DNA from: an uncultured Bacteroidales bacterium
GTDB lineage: Bacteria > Bacteroidota > Bacteroidia > Bacteroidales > Muribaculaceae
Assembly: GCA_958418815.1 (NCBI GenBank)
Contig: CATZGB010000002.1
Location: 52,049-116,048 of the forward strand
Length of the DNA: 64,000 bases
Direction of reading: 5' to 3'
Shown here piece by piece: positions 26,686 through 34,780 of this stretch (within the stretch, counting starts at the first letter, position 1; every line of letters starts with the position of its first letter). A program made the translations under genes and the position numbers. Below the pieces are notes generated by a model, which saw only the letters and a program-made list of their open reading frames with translations, did no database searches and was not told the DNA's origin.

Positions 26686-27330
26686 TCAGAGCTGCTTGAG
26701 GGAGCGGATGGCGGCGAGGGGATCGGCGGCGTTGAAGACATAGCTGCCGGCAACGAGGATGTCGGCACCTGCCTCGGCAAGGAGCTTGCCGGTGGAGGCG
26801 TTGACACCGCCGTCGATTTCGATAAGCGCGCCGGAGCCCGTGCGGTCAATCAGTTCACGCAGGCGGCGGGTCTTGGCCACGGCGTTCGCGATGAACTTCT
26901 GGCCTCCGAAACCGGGATTGACCGACATCAGCAGCACCATGTCAAGTTCGGCGATTACATCTTCGAGCAGACACACCGGTGTGGAGGGGTTGAGAGTGAC
27001 GGCGGCCTTCATCCCGGCCTCCTTGATGGCGTGGATAGTGCGGTCGAGATGCACACAGGCTTCCTGATGGACATTCATTATCTCCGCACTGAGGTCGCGC
27101 AGGCGGTTGACCCATTTCTCCGGCTCGACAATCATCAGGTGGACATCGAGGGGTTTGTCGCAGATTTTCCTGACAGCCTCCATCACGGGGAAGCCGAAAG
27201 AAATGTTGGGGACAAACACGCCGTCCATCACATCGAGATGGAGCATATCAGCTTCACTGCGGTTTATCATCTCTACATCTTTCGCCAGGTTGGCGAAATC
27301 AGCCGACAAAAGCGAGGGGGAAACAAGCAT
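26686..27330 (-). CDS. rpe: Ribulose-phosphate 3-epimerase
   Basis: Interconverts ribulose-5-phosphate and xylulose-5-phosphate in the pentose phosphate pathway. The 214-residue TIM barrel has MLVSPSLLSADF, the metal and acid/base motif MLHLDVMDGVFVPNISFG, DVHLMIVEPE, VLLMSVNPGFGGQKFI, LIEIDGGVNAST and DILVAGSYVFN. All catalytic residues are present. It lies between dedA and the acetyltransferase on one strand. Confidence 0.96.
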   Translation of the reverse strand: MLVSPSLLSADFANLAKDVEMINRSEADMLHLDVMDGVFVPNISFGFPVMEAVRKICDKPLDVHLMIVEPEKWVNRLRDLSAEIMNVHQEACVHLDRTIHAIKEAGMKAAVTLNPSTPVCLLEDVIAELDMVLLMSVNPGFGGQKFIANAVAKTRRLRELIDRTGSGALIEIDGGVNASTGKLLAEAGADILVAGSYVFNAADPLAAIRSLKQL

Positions 27331-27366
27331 GGTGTTATTTATGAGGTTACGCTGGTTGGGGGTTCA

Positions 27367-28062
27367 TCATTCGCCACCGTCGGCAGCCTTCTTCGACTTG
27401 CCTTTCATGGCCTGCCACACGATGAAGAGGATGCAGACAAGCAGCAGGCAGAAACCGCCGATGGTGAAGTAATGGTTGTATTTCTCTACTGACTCAAATA
27501 GCTGTGAATAGGGGACGGTCTTGCCGAGCCAGTAGCCGAGGGCCGCAAGCACGCAGTTCCACACCCCGGCACCAAGGGCGGTGAAGATGACAAACACGCC
27601 GATGTTCATCCTCGCCAGTCCGGCAGGGATGGATATGAGCTGGCGCACAGCGGGAATCAGACGGCCAATGAATGTCGACAGCGCGCCGTGGGCGTCGAAA
27701 TATTTCTCGGCTTTCTCCACTTTGGCTTCATCGATGAGGCAGGCGTGGCCGAGGCGGCTGTTGGCGAACGCATAGACAATCGGACGTCCGAGCCACACGG
27801 CGAGAAAATAGTTTATCAAGGCTCCGACCACAGCTCCGGCGGTAGCCACCAGCACGACCAGGATGACATTCAAGTCGCCACGGGTAACGGCGATATATGC
27901 GGCCGGAGGCACCACCACCTCTGAGGGGAACGGGAGAAACGAGCTCTCGATCACCATGAACAGGAACACGAAGAGGTAGCTGGCGTTGTTATAAAAGAAA
28001 TCAAGGAGAAACTGGGCTGAAAACCAGTCGCTCATCGCGCATGTTATAAGCAATTCATTCAT
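27367..28062 (-). CDS. DedA family membrane protein
   Basis: A 231-residue integral membrane protein of the DedA/VTT superfamily, thought to handle lipid carriers such as undecaprenyl phosphate or other phospholipid movement. Several helices are visible (YLFVFLFMVIESSFLPFPSE, VILVVLVATAGAVVGALINY, GVFVIFTALGAGVWNCVLAA, FTIGGFCLLLVCILFIVW). The family signatures are present: the re-entrant loop Glu in ESSFLPFPSEVVVPPA and FIGRLIPAVRQLISIPAGLA with the conserved Arg pair. The C-terminal tail is basic and cytoplasmic. An internal ATG at 28035 (MSDWF) is an alternative start. Confidence 0.88.
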   Translation of the reverse strand: MNELLITCAMSDWFSAQFLLDFFYNNASYLFVFLFMVIESSFLPFPSEVVVPPAAYIAVTRGDLNVILVVLVATAGAVVGALINYFLAVWLGRPIVYAFANSRLGHACLIDEAKVEKAEKYFDAHGALSTFIGRLIPAVRQLISIPAGLARMNIGVFVIFTALGAGVWNCVLAALGYWLGKTVPYSQLFESVEKYNHYFTIGGFCLLLVCILFIVWQAMKGKSKKAADGGE

Positions 28063-28099
28063 ACGTTGTCGGTATGTTGTTCGATAGTATGTCTATATG

Positions 28100-28717
28100 T
28101 CAGGCTCCGGCGGTCATGCGGTGGAACTCCTCACGCAATGACGGGTCGCTCTCGAAAAGCCCGGTGTAATGGGTGGTGACGGTCGAAGCCTGCTGCTTCT
28201 CCACCCCGCGCATCTGCATGCAAAGGTGAGACGCACGGCATGTGGCGATTACCCCAAGTGGATGGAGGGCCTCCTCAACGGCCTTGCAGATTTCGGCCGT
28301 GAGACGTTCCTGCACCTGAAGCTTGCGGGCCACGGCGTTGACCACACGGGCGAGCTTGCTGAGCCCTACTATCTGGCCATCGGGAATGTAGCCGACAGAG
28401 ACAGTGCCAAAAAAAGGCAATATGTGATGCTCGCAAAGCGAATAAAACTCTATGTCGCGGACAACCACCATCCGTGACCCTTCATGAGAAAACAGGGCCT
28501 TGCGCATCAGGTCGGCAGGCTGGCCCGAACGGTTGCCCGATGTGGCATACCATAAAGCACGGGCGGCCCTCATCGGGGTCTTGCGCAATCCTTCACGCGA
28601 GGGATCGTCGCCGACAAGTTTCAAAATGGCCTCGTAATGAGAGGCAATCTCCGAAATCGCATCCCTATCGACAGAGGTGGCACCTTCGGGAAAATCGTCT
28701 TCCTGATATGAATTCAT
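28100..28717 (-). CDS. folE: GTP cyclohydrolase I
   Basis: Opens GTP to dihydroneopterin triphosphate, the first step of folate and related pterin synthesis. The 205-residue protein shows DDPSREGLRKTPMRAARAL, FYSLCEHHILPFFGTVSVGY (zinc Cys and His), VGLSKLARVVNAVARKLQVQERLT, and VIATCRASHLCMQMRGVEK with the second zinc Cys. This is the standard FolE1 type. It lies between the SPOR-domain gene and dedA, all on the minus strand. Confidence 0.96.
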   Translation of the reverse strand: MNSYQEDDFPEGATSVDRDAISEIASHYEAILKLVGDDPSREGLRKTPMRAARALWYATSGNRSGQPADLMRKALFSHEGSRMVVVRDIEFYSLCEHHILPFFGTVSVGYIPDGQIVGLSKLARVVNAVARKLQVQERLTAEICKAVEEALHPLGVIATCRASHLCMQMRGVEKQQASTVTTHYTGLFESDPSLREEFHRMTAGA

Positions 28718-28770
28718 GTCAATCGTTTATCCTTGATTAAGGCAAAGCCAACACCGACAGGCGGCACGGC

Positions 28771-29274
28771 TCAGCGGGCATTGATGCGGTCTCTGACAAC
28801 CCTGACCTCCTTTGCGTAAGACGGGAACGCGCGACGGATGTCGGCGGCGGCTTTCTCGGCCTCGGCCTGTGTGCGGAAGTCACCCACGCGCAGACGCCAG
28901 TAGGGCGACACATATGCGACATATGTCATCATCGACGGGAAACGACGCCCGACTGCCCTCTCGCGCTGACGGGCCTCACCTTTGGCCACCCGCTGATTGT
29001 TGTCGGCATAGACCTGCACCCTGAAACCCACGGTTTTGCCTTTCGACCGGTGGACGGCCTGGGATTCCTTCTCCTCCTCGACACCCACCTCGTCGGGCGC
29101 GTCTTCAGAGGATACACCATCAGGCATCCGCAGACGTTCGGCAAGAGCCTGGGGCTGCTCCACGGTCACGGTCGAGCCGGGACGGTTGAGATTTTCTACA
29201 ATGTCGGCCATCGCAGTCCCGACGGCCACGGAGAGAACAAGCAGAAGGGACAAAAGTCGTGAAATAGGATTCAT
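28771..29274 (-). CDS. SPOR-domain exported protein
   Basis: A 167-residue protein from the ATG at 29274 (MNPISRLLSLLLVLSVAVG then TAMA), with a signal peptide. The middle is acidic and likely disordered (EDAPDEVGVEEEKESQ). The C-terminal part is a SPOR domain: GFRVQVYADNN, then PYWRLRVGDFRTQAEAEKAAADIRRAFP and EVRVVRD. SPOR domains bind denuded peptidoglycan at division sites. The longer upstream open frame overlaps the tpiA end and is rejected. It stands between tpiA and folE in a conserved-looking minus-strand run. Confidence 0.85.
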   Translation of the reverse strand: MNPISRLLSLLLVLSVAVGTAMADIVENLNRPGSTVTVEQPQALAERLRMPDGVSSEDAPDEVGVEEEKESQAVHRSKGKTVGFRVQVYADNNQRVAKGEARQRERAVGRRFPSMMTYVAYVSPYWRLRVGDFRTQAEAEKAAADIRRAFPSYAKEVRVVRDRINAR

Positions 29275-29320
29275 TTGACGGTGGTTGAAGGCTCTATGGG
29301 TAAAAAAGGCATAACGGGAA

Positions 29321-29339
29321 AGGACGCGCGGCGCGTCCT
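29321..29339 (-). terminator. Hairpin after tpiA
   Basis: AGGACGCGC and GCGCGTCCT are separated by one base; a stem of about 8 bp with a small loop. On the minus strand a run of six T occurs about twelve bases later (29301-29307 region). It may end tpiA transcription before the SPOR gene. Confidence 0.6.
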
Positions 29340-29368
29340 CTCCCTCATACCGTTGATTGAAGTCTTTA

Positions 29369-30121
29369 TCAGAAAGCGGTGACGATGCCCATGAAGGAAG
29401 CGCAGTCGAGAGCGGCGCCGCCGATGAGACCACCGTCGACATTGGGCTTCTCGAAGATTTCCTTGGCGTTGGAGGGCTTGCAGCTGCCGCCGTAAAGGAT
29501 GGAGCAGTTGTCGGCCACCTCCTGGCCATACTTGCCGGCGATGACGCCACGGATGTGGGCGTGCATCTCCTCAGCCTGCTCGGCGGTGGCAGTCTTGCCG
29601 GTGCCGATGGCCCAGACGGGCTCGTAAGCGAGGATGAGCTTGCCGAATTCCTCGGCGGAGAGGTCGAAGAGGGCCTCCTCGATCTGCTTGGTGACAACAT
29701 CAAGGAATGTGCCGTTCTCGCGCTCCTCAAGCACCTCGCCGATGCAGAAGATGGGGGTCAGGTTCTCAGCCAGGGCGAGGTTGACCTTTGTCTTGAGGAT
29801 TTCAGAGGTCTCGCCGTAGTACTGACGGCGCTCCGAGTGGCCGAGAATGACATATTTGGCACCGGTGGAAGCCACCATAGGAGCGGAAACTTCGCCGGTG
29901 TAAGCGCCTTTGACATGGTCAGCGCAGTTCTCTGCACCGAGACCGAGCTTGGAATCGATAACGCCGGCAACGGAAGCCAGATGGGTGAAAGGAACGCAGA
30001 TCACCACGTCACACTTCGCGTCGATGCCCTTGAGGGCCTCGTTCACATCCTTGGCCAGCCCTACGCCTTCGGCGAGGGTGGTGTTCATCTTCCAGTTACC
30101 TGCTACGATGTTTTTTCTCAT
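29369..30121 (-). CDS. tpiA: Triosephosphate isomerase
   Basis: Interconverts dihydroxyacetone phosphate and glyceraldehyde-3-phosphate. The 250-residue protein has all catalytic residues: Lys in MRKNIVAGNWKMNTTL, His in YVILGHSERRQYYGE, Glu in LAYEPVWAIGTGKTAT, plus the phosphate-binding LYGGSCKPSNA and GGLIGGAALD. Codon use is strongly biased, as expected of a highly expressed gene. It follows the DoxX-type gene by 71 bases. Confidence 0.97.
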   Translation of the reverse strand: MRKNIVAGNWKMNTTLAEGVGLAKDVNEALKGIDAKCDVVICVPFTHLASVAGVIDSKLGLGAENCADHVKGAYTGEVSAPMVASTGAKYVILGHSERRQYYGETSEILKTKVNLALAENLTPIFCIGEVLEERENGTFLDVVTKQIEEALFDLSAEEFGKLILAYEPVWAIGTGKTATAEQAEEMHAHIRGVIAGKYGQEVADNCSILYGGSCKPSNAKEIFEKPNVDGGLIGGAALDCASFMGIVTAF

Positions 30122-30192
30122 AATTATTTTGGAGTTTGTTATGGTTGAGGTTGACAGGAATCCGCGGGCGGCCGGCGGCCTTCGCCACGGTC

Positions 30193-31590
30193 TCAGGCGG
30201 TGTCCTTTGATTTCGACTGCAAATTTACGGCTTTTTTTTGATAAAATCCCCTAATTCTTGCAGAAACAGCCAAAACGAGGCTTTGGAAGAGATAAAGTAA
30301 CAGCAACGCCACCCCGAAGAATCCGGTCAGAGCCTTGAACCAGGCCCCCGGCCTGGGCGCCATACGGGCCAGCAGGTCCTTGCCTGAGGGGCCTTCATCA
30401 AGAATCCTCCCGTCGATCGAGCTGAGGGTGTATTTCGCGGCCACGCGGCCATCCTCAAGCTCGACAATCGACATTGTGCCACGCACAAGTTCCTTGAGCT
30501 TGGTGTCTTCGGCCGAATACACCTCATAGGCCGCCATCGAGACATCTTTCCAATAATCGATGCCCCTCTTGTCGGCGGCTATCACGCAGGCCATCCTGAC
30601 ATCCGACGTGTCGGCCCACTGTTTCAGTTCGTTCAGGAAGTAGGTGTATGAGATGTCTATGCGTTGCGGTTCGGGAATCACAACCAGCAGTTCGGAGCCT
30701 GCTCCGGTCACAGCCTCAGAGGTGACATCCTCCCCGTCGACATCATACACCACGAAGTCAGCACCGGCATTTCCGGCTGCAGGCGCGCCGCTCTCCACCC
30801 GTTCGACAAAAGTCCAGGTGGAATCAGGCAGGTCGTCGATGGTGAACTCGCGCCGCTGGCCGTCACGCTCGTATATGAATGTCATCTCGCCGGCCCACTC
30901 CTCCTCGCTGTCGGATTCGTCGTCATCGGCTCCCGGCGACTCCTCTTCATCGTCATCCTCAACGAGCCGGGTACCGACCGGATAAGGACGGAAGTCGGCC
31001 ATCGGCTGCACGTTGTAGCCGTAAAGGGCCACCAGTATGAAATACAGCGAGACCCACGCGCCTGCGATCCACTGTATCGCGGGCTGGAACATGCCAGCCC
31101 TCAGCCTGTGGTTGAATATCAGCAGAAACAGCAGGGCGGCTGTTATCAATATGTTTTTTATGAAGGTCCAGGTATTGGAAATCACCCAGAAATCGCCGAA
31201 ACACCCGCAGTCGCTGACCGGATTGGCGATGGCGATATAGGCTGTCAGGGGGAGCATCACCCCCATCATGGCGGTCAATGCCCACACGGCCACTCGCTTG
31301 TAGCAGCCTGCGGCCAGCATGCAGCCGAACACAAACTCATATCCTGATATAAGCAGCGCGGCCATCAGCACCAGCGACCTTGGCTGCGACAGGCCCCACA
31401 CGGCGAGGTAGTCCTCTATCTTGAAGATGAACCCCCATAGGTCAATACCCTTGACCAGGCCTGACATTATGAACACCGAGCCGGTCAAGACCCTCAGCGT
31501 CCAGACCGCAGCAGGCATCCAGCGGCTGCCGGCCACCCGCGCGACCCATCCACGTCCCGCGTCTTTGTTCTGCCTTGGCATATCAGTCAT
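30193..31590 (-). CDS. DoxX-type membrane protein (BT_3928-like family)
   Basis: A 465-residue membrane protein. Helices at about 27-46, 72-92, 100-122, 144-160 and 174-192 form a DoxX/MauE-like module, with SGLVKGID after helix one and the MauE-type pair in SDCGCFGDF (127-134). A very acidic segment follows (211-232, EDDDEEESPGADDDESDSEE), then an extracytoplasmic domain of about 190 residues and a final helix near 430-450. A close family is named BT_3928 in Bacteroides, also beside tpiA; this identification is from memory of gene order and is moderately certain. The function is unproven; a quinone- or thiol-linked redox role is speculation. Its start overlaps the DUF1599 gene end by eight bases. 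Confidence 0.72.
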   Translation of the reverse strand: MTDMPRQNKDAGRGWVARVAGSRWMPAAVWTLRVLTGSVFIMSGLVKGIDLWGFIFKIEDYLAVWGLSQPRSLVLMAALLISGYEFVFGCMLAAGCYKRVAVWALTAMMGVMLPLTAYIAIANPVSDCGCFGDFWVISNTWTFIKNILITAALLFLLIFNHRLRAGMFQPAIQWIAGAWVSLYFILVALYGYNVQPMADFRPYPVGTRLVEDDDEEESPGADDDESDSEEEWAGEMTFIYERDGQRREFTIDDLPDSTWTFVERVESGAPAAGNAGADFVVYDVDGEDVTSEAVTGAGSELLVVIPEPQRIDISYTYFLNELKQWADTSDVRMACVIAADKRGIDYWKDVSMAAYEVYSAEDTKLKELVRGTMSIVELEDGRVAAKYTLSSIDGRILDEGPSGKDLLARMAPRPGAWFKALTGFFGVALLLLYLFQSLVLAVSARIRGFYQKKAVNLQSKSKDTA

Positions 31591-32182
31591 TGGGCCGTGC
31601 CGCCTCGGCGAGCTTTATAAGGCCGAAAACAGCATAATTGATCATATCCTGGTAATTCGCGTCGATGCCTTCCGACACCTCGGTATGGCCCATGTTGTCC
31701 TCGATTTCCTTGGTGCGCATGAGCTTCATCAGTATGAGGTCGGTATATGAGCTGACGCGCATCTTGCGCCACGCCTCATTGTAATCGTGGTTCTTTGCCA
31801 ACATCACATCACGGGTGGCCGACATATGGCGGTCGTAGAGGGCCAACGCCTCCTCGGGGGAGACATCCTTGCGGTCGGCATAACCGAGCTGGAGCTGTAT
31901 CAGCCCGATTATACCATAATTGACAATCGCGCGGAAAGCATCGTCGACAGGCTCGTCCACCCGGCTCTCCCCTTTCGTCTCAAGCGAGCGGATGCGGTCG
32001 GCCTTGATGAGAATCTGATCGGTGACTGCCGTCGGACGCATCAGCCGCCAGGACGCGCCATAGTCGCGGAGTTTGGAAGCGAACACCTCTCGGCACTCCC
32101 CTATCACCTTGTCGAACTGGCGTTCGGTACGGGGGAAATCCGGGGTTGCCTCCCCGGCGGTATGGATAGCAGGCTTTGTCAT
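31583..32182 (-). CDS. DUF1599 protein with two copies of the domain
   Basis: A 199-residue cytoplasmic protein. The DUF1599 module occurs twice: residues about 30-98 (KLRDYGASWRLMRPTAVTD then INYG-like AIVNYGIIGLIQL) and about 123-192 (KNHDYNEAWRKMRVSSYTD then MINYAVFGLIKL). DUF1599 is also called a nucleotide-modification-associated domain, and some members accompany DNA modification systems, but no such neighbours are present here. The internal duplication is clear from the aligned motifs. A TAACTTTG box is 19 bases upstream, back to back with the menD promoter. Confidence 0.82.
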   Translation of the reverse strand: MTKPAIHTAGEATPDFPRTERQFDKVIGECREVFASKLRDYGASWRLMRPTAVTDQILIKADRIRSLETKGESRVDEPVDDAFRAIVNYGIIGLIQLQLGYADRKDVSPEEALALYDRHMSATRDVMLAKNHDYNEAWRKMRVSSYTDLILMKLMRTKEIEDNMGHTEVSEGIDANYQDMINYAVFGLIKLAEAARPND

Positions 32183-32201
32183 GTCGTCGAATTTTTCTCC
32201 G

Positions 32202-32240
32202 CAAAGTTACGAAATTTTTCCTCCATTTTTTCTAATTTTG
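32202..32240. promoter_or_regulatory. Divergent -7 elements for the DUF1599 gene and menD
   Basis: CAAAGTTA at 32202-32209 (TAACTTTG on the minus strand) serves the DUF1599 gene; TAATTTTG at 32233-32240 on the plus strand ends seven bases before the menD ATG. The short space implies an almost leaderless menD transcript. Confidence 0.5.
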
Positions 32241-32247
32241 TATTGAA

Positions 32248-33921
32248 ATGGTCAACTGTGTAAAAGAAACCGCCCATAGCCTCGCCAGCGCGCTGGCAGC
32301 CTATGGAGTCACCGACATTTTCTCATCGCCGGGGTCGCGCAACGCTCCCCTCATCATCGCTTTCGCCCGCCACCCGGAGCTGACCGTGCGCCCGGTGGTC
32401 GACGAACGGTCGGCAGCGTTCATCGCCCTGGGCCACGCCCTTGTGTCGCGTCGCCCGGCGGCCCTTGTATGCACCTCAGGCACGGCGTTGCTCAACTATG
32501 CCCCGGCCATCGCCGAGGCTTATTACCGCAAAGTGCCTCTTGTTGTAATCTCAGCCGACCGCCCGGCTGAATGGATCGGGCAGGATGACAGCCAGACGAT
32601 GGCGCAGCCAGGCGCGTTGGGCAACATCGTCAAAGCGTCATACACACTCAGGGGGGAAATCTCGGGCGACAGGGACAGGTGGATGGCCAACCGCGTCCTG
32701 AACGAGGCGTTGCAGACAGCCATGACCAGGCGGCCAGGCCCGGTGCATATCAATGTGTCGTTCGATGAGCCGTTGACATCAGAGACCGTGGAACTGCCGC
32801 GGCCAGGTTTCAGGAAAATCGACCTGATGCTTCCGCCGCGCAGGCTCGCCGTGGAGGATGCCCGCAGGCTGGCCTCCGAGGCCACAAGCCGCGAAGTACT
32901 CGTCGTCGGAGGATTCTGCCCTCCTTCATCGGCCCTGAACCGCGCGTTCTCCAAAATCGCCCCGTTGCCCGGGGTCGTGGTGGTAGCCGACGCTCTCGCC
33001 AACCTGAACGCATCCGGCATCCTGTCTCGTCCCGACATGATGCTCGACTCCGAACTGCTGAGGAAACCATCATCGCGGCCATCCCTGCTGATAACCTTCG
33101 GGGGCGGCCTCCTGTCGAAGAAACTTAAGGAATACCTGCGGCGCGCAGAGATTGCCGAACACTGGCATGTGGGGGAGAATGATTCGCTCATCGACTCATA
33201 TTTCTCGCTGACACGCCGAATCGAGATAAGCGAGGATGAGTTTTTCCCACGCTTCGCCAACGCGATGCAATATCTCGCCCGTGGCCGCGAGCCGGGGATG
33301 GGAGAATTCAAGTCGTTATGGCATGAGGCGGCATTCCGATGCGAGGAGCCACTGGCCACCCGGCAACTGACAGGCGACAGCGCCGAATGGTCTGACCGCT
33401 CGGCCATCCTGACCCTGCTGTCATCACTACCGCGCGAATGGAACCTGCAGCTCAGCAACGGGCTGACACCGCGCTACGCGGTAATCGGCGACGCATGCCG
33501 GTTTCACCGCCGCGACTGCAACCGTGGGGTCAGCGGCATAGACGGGTCGGTCTCGACCGCCCTCGGAGCGTCACTGGCATACAAGGGCACCACTGTGTTG
33601 CTGACCGGCGACACCTCTATGCAATATGACATCGCCGCACTCTCTTCCGCCCTCCTCTCCCCGCGACTCAAAATCGTGGTGATAAACAACGGCGGAGGCG
33701 GCATTTTCCGGAAAATCGCCTCCACCCGGGCGTTGCCAGAGCTTGAGCGGTATTTTGCTTGCGACCTGCGCCTGCCGCTCGCATCCCTGGCCGAGGCCTA
33801 CGGGCTGGCCTATTTCAAGGCGTCATCCGCCGATGAGCTGGCCCGGTCGCTGACCGGATTCATATCCACCGCAGACCGCCCCGCGCTGCTTGAAATCCAG
33901 ACCGCCACAACCAACGGATAA
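32248..33921 (+). CDS. menD: SEPHCHC synthase MenD
   Basis: Thiamine-diphosphate enzyme condensing isochorismate with 2-oxoglutarate in menaquinone synthesis. The 557-residue protein has the Pyr domain at the N-terminus (DIFSSPGSRNAPLIIAFARH, VVDERSAAFIALGHA with the catalytic Glu, PAALVCTSGTALLNYAPAI) and the PP domain at the C-terminus (GISGIDGSVSTALG, TVLLTGDTSMQYDIAAL and IVVINNGGGGIFRKI, the GDG-NN type cofactor motif). It is the first gene of the men operon; the isochorismate source would be the synthase at 9.5 kb. Confidence 0.95.
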   Translation: MVNCVKETAHSLASALAAYGVTDIFSSPGSRNAPLIIAFARHPELTVRPVVDERSAAFIALGHALVSRRPAALVCTSGTALLNYAPAIAEAYYRKVPLVVISADRPAEWIGQDDSQTMAQPGALGNIVKASYTLRGEISGDRDRWMANRVLNEALQTAMTRRPGPVHINVSFDEPLTSETVELPRPGFRKIDLMLPPRRLAVEDARRLASEATSREVLVVGGFCPPSSALNRAFSKIAPLPGVVVVADALANLNASGILSRPDMMLDSELLRKPSSRPSLLITFGGGLLSKKLKEYLRRAEIAEHWHVGENDSLIDSYFSLTRRIEISEDEFFPRFANAMQYLARGREPGMGEFKSLWHEAAFRCEEPLATRQLTGDSAEWSDRSAILTLLSSLPREWNLQLSNGLTPRYAVIGDACRFHRRDCNRGVSGIDGSVSTALGASLAYKGTTVLLTGDTSMQYDIAALSSALLSPRLKIVVINNGGGGIFRKIASTRALPELERYFACDLRLPLASLAEAYGLAYFKASSADELARSLTGFISTADRPALLEIQTATTNG

Positions 33922-33950
33922 ATCAAAAAAACAACTGCATATTTCCCAAA

Positions 33951-34772
33951 ATGAAACACGACTGGAAAACCATAAAGAAGTATGACGACATCCTCTTCGA
34001 GCAATCAGGAGGAATCGCCAAGATAACCATCAACCGCCCGGAGGTCTACAACGCTTTCCGCCCGCAGACCAACTTCGAGATGCTTGACGCGATGAACTAT
34101 TGCCGTTCGACACCTGAAATCGGCGTGATCATCCTGACCGGGGCGGGCGACAAGGCTTTCTGCTCGGGAGGCGACCAGCATTACAAGGGGCTGGGTGGAT
34201 ATGTCGATTCAGACGGCACTCCGCGCCTCAACGTGCTTGAGCTTCACAAGGCCATCCGCTCCATCCCGAAGCCGGTAATCGCCATGGTCAACGGCTACGC
34301 CATCGGCGGCGGCAATGTGCTGAATGTGGTCTGCGACCTGTCAATCGCGTCTGAAAACGCCCGGTTTGGCCAGACCGGCCCGAAGGTCGGCAGCTTCGAC
34401 GCCGGATTCGGCTCATCCTACCTCGCCAGGTGCGTGGGCCAGAAGAAAGCACGCGAGATTTGGTATCTCTGCCGCCAGTACACCGCCCAGGAGGCCCTTG
34501 ACATGGGGATGGTCAACGCCGTCGTGCCCCTCGAACGCCTGGAGGAGGAGACCCTGGAGTGGTGTGACACCATCCTGCAACGCTCCCCGATGGCAATCCG
34601 AATGATCAAACGCGCGCTTAACGCCGAACTTGACGGGCAGGCCGGCCTTATGGAATTTGCCGGAGACGCCACCTTGCTTTACTACCTTATGCCTGAGGCG
34701 CAGGAGGGGAAAAACGCGTTCCTTGAAAAACGCGACCCCGACTTCGGGCAGTTCCCCAAATTCCCCGGCTGA
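33951..34772 (+). CDS. menB: 1,4-dihydroxy-2-naphthoyl-CoA synthase MenB
   Basis: Crotonase-fold enzyme closing the naphthoquinone ring from o-succinylbenzoyl-CoA. The 273-residue protein contains KITINRPEVYNAFRPQT, DKAFCSGGDQHYKG (oxyanion loop), VIAMVNGYAIGGGNVLNVVCDL, ARFGQTGPKVGSFDAGFGSSYL (the MenB-typical segment), and EIWYLCRQYTAQEALDMGMV. It starts 29 bases after menD. Confidence 0.97.
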   Translation: MKHDWKTIKKYDDILFEQSGGIAKITINRPEVYNAFRPQTNFEMLDAMNYCRSTPEIGVIILTGAGDKAFCSGGDQHYKGLGGYVDSDGTPRLNVLELHKAIRSIPKPVIAMVNGYAIGGGNVLNVVCDLSIASENARFGQTGPKVGSFDAGFGSSYLARCVGQKKAREIWYLCRQYTAQEALDMGMVNAVVPLERLEEETLEWCDTILQRSPMAIRMIKRALNAELDGQAGLMEFAGDATLLYYLMPEAQEGKNAFLEKRDPDFGQFPKFPG

Positions 34773-34780
34773 CCCCGCTG

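Noticed and set aside
26649..26849. N-terminal extension of the acetyltransferase into rpe
   Set aside because: The extension is Pro/Ser-rich and out of frame with rpe; the family start matches the GTG at 26648.
29357..30148. 263-residue plus-strand open frame opposite tpiA
   Set aside because: Shadow of the highly codon-biased tpiA gene.
31583..32182. Possible phage or DNA-modification island around the DUF1599 gene
   Set aside because: All neighbours are ordinary house-keeping genes with normal promoters, and no modification enzymes are nearby.
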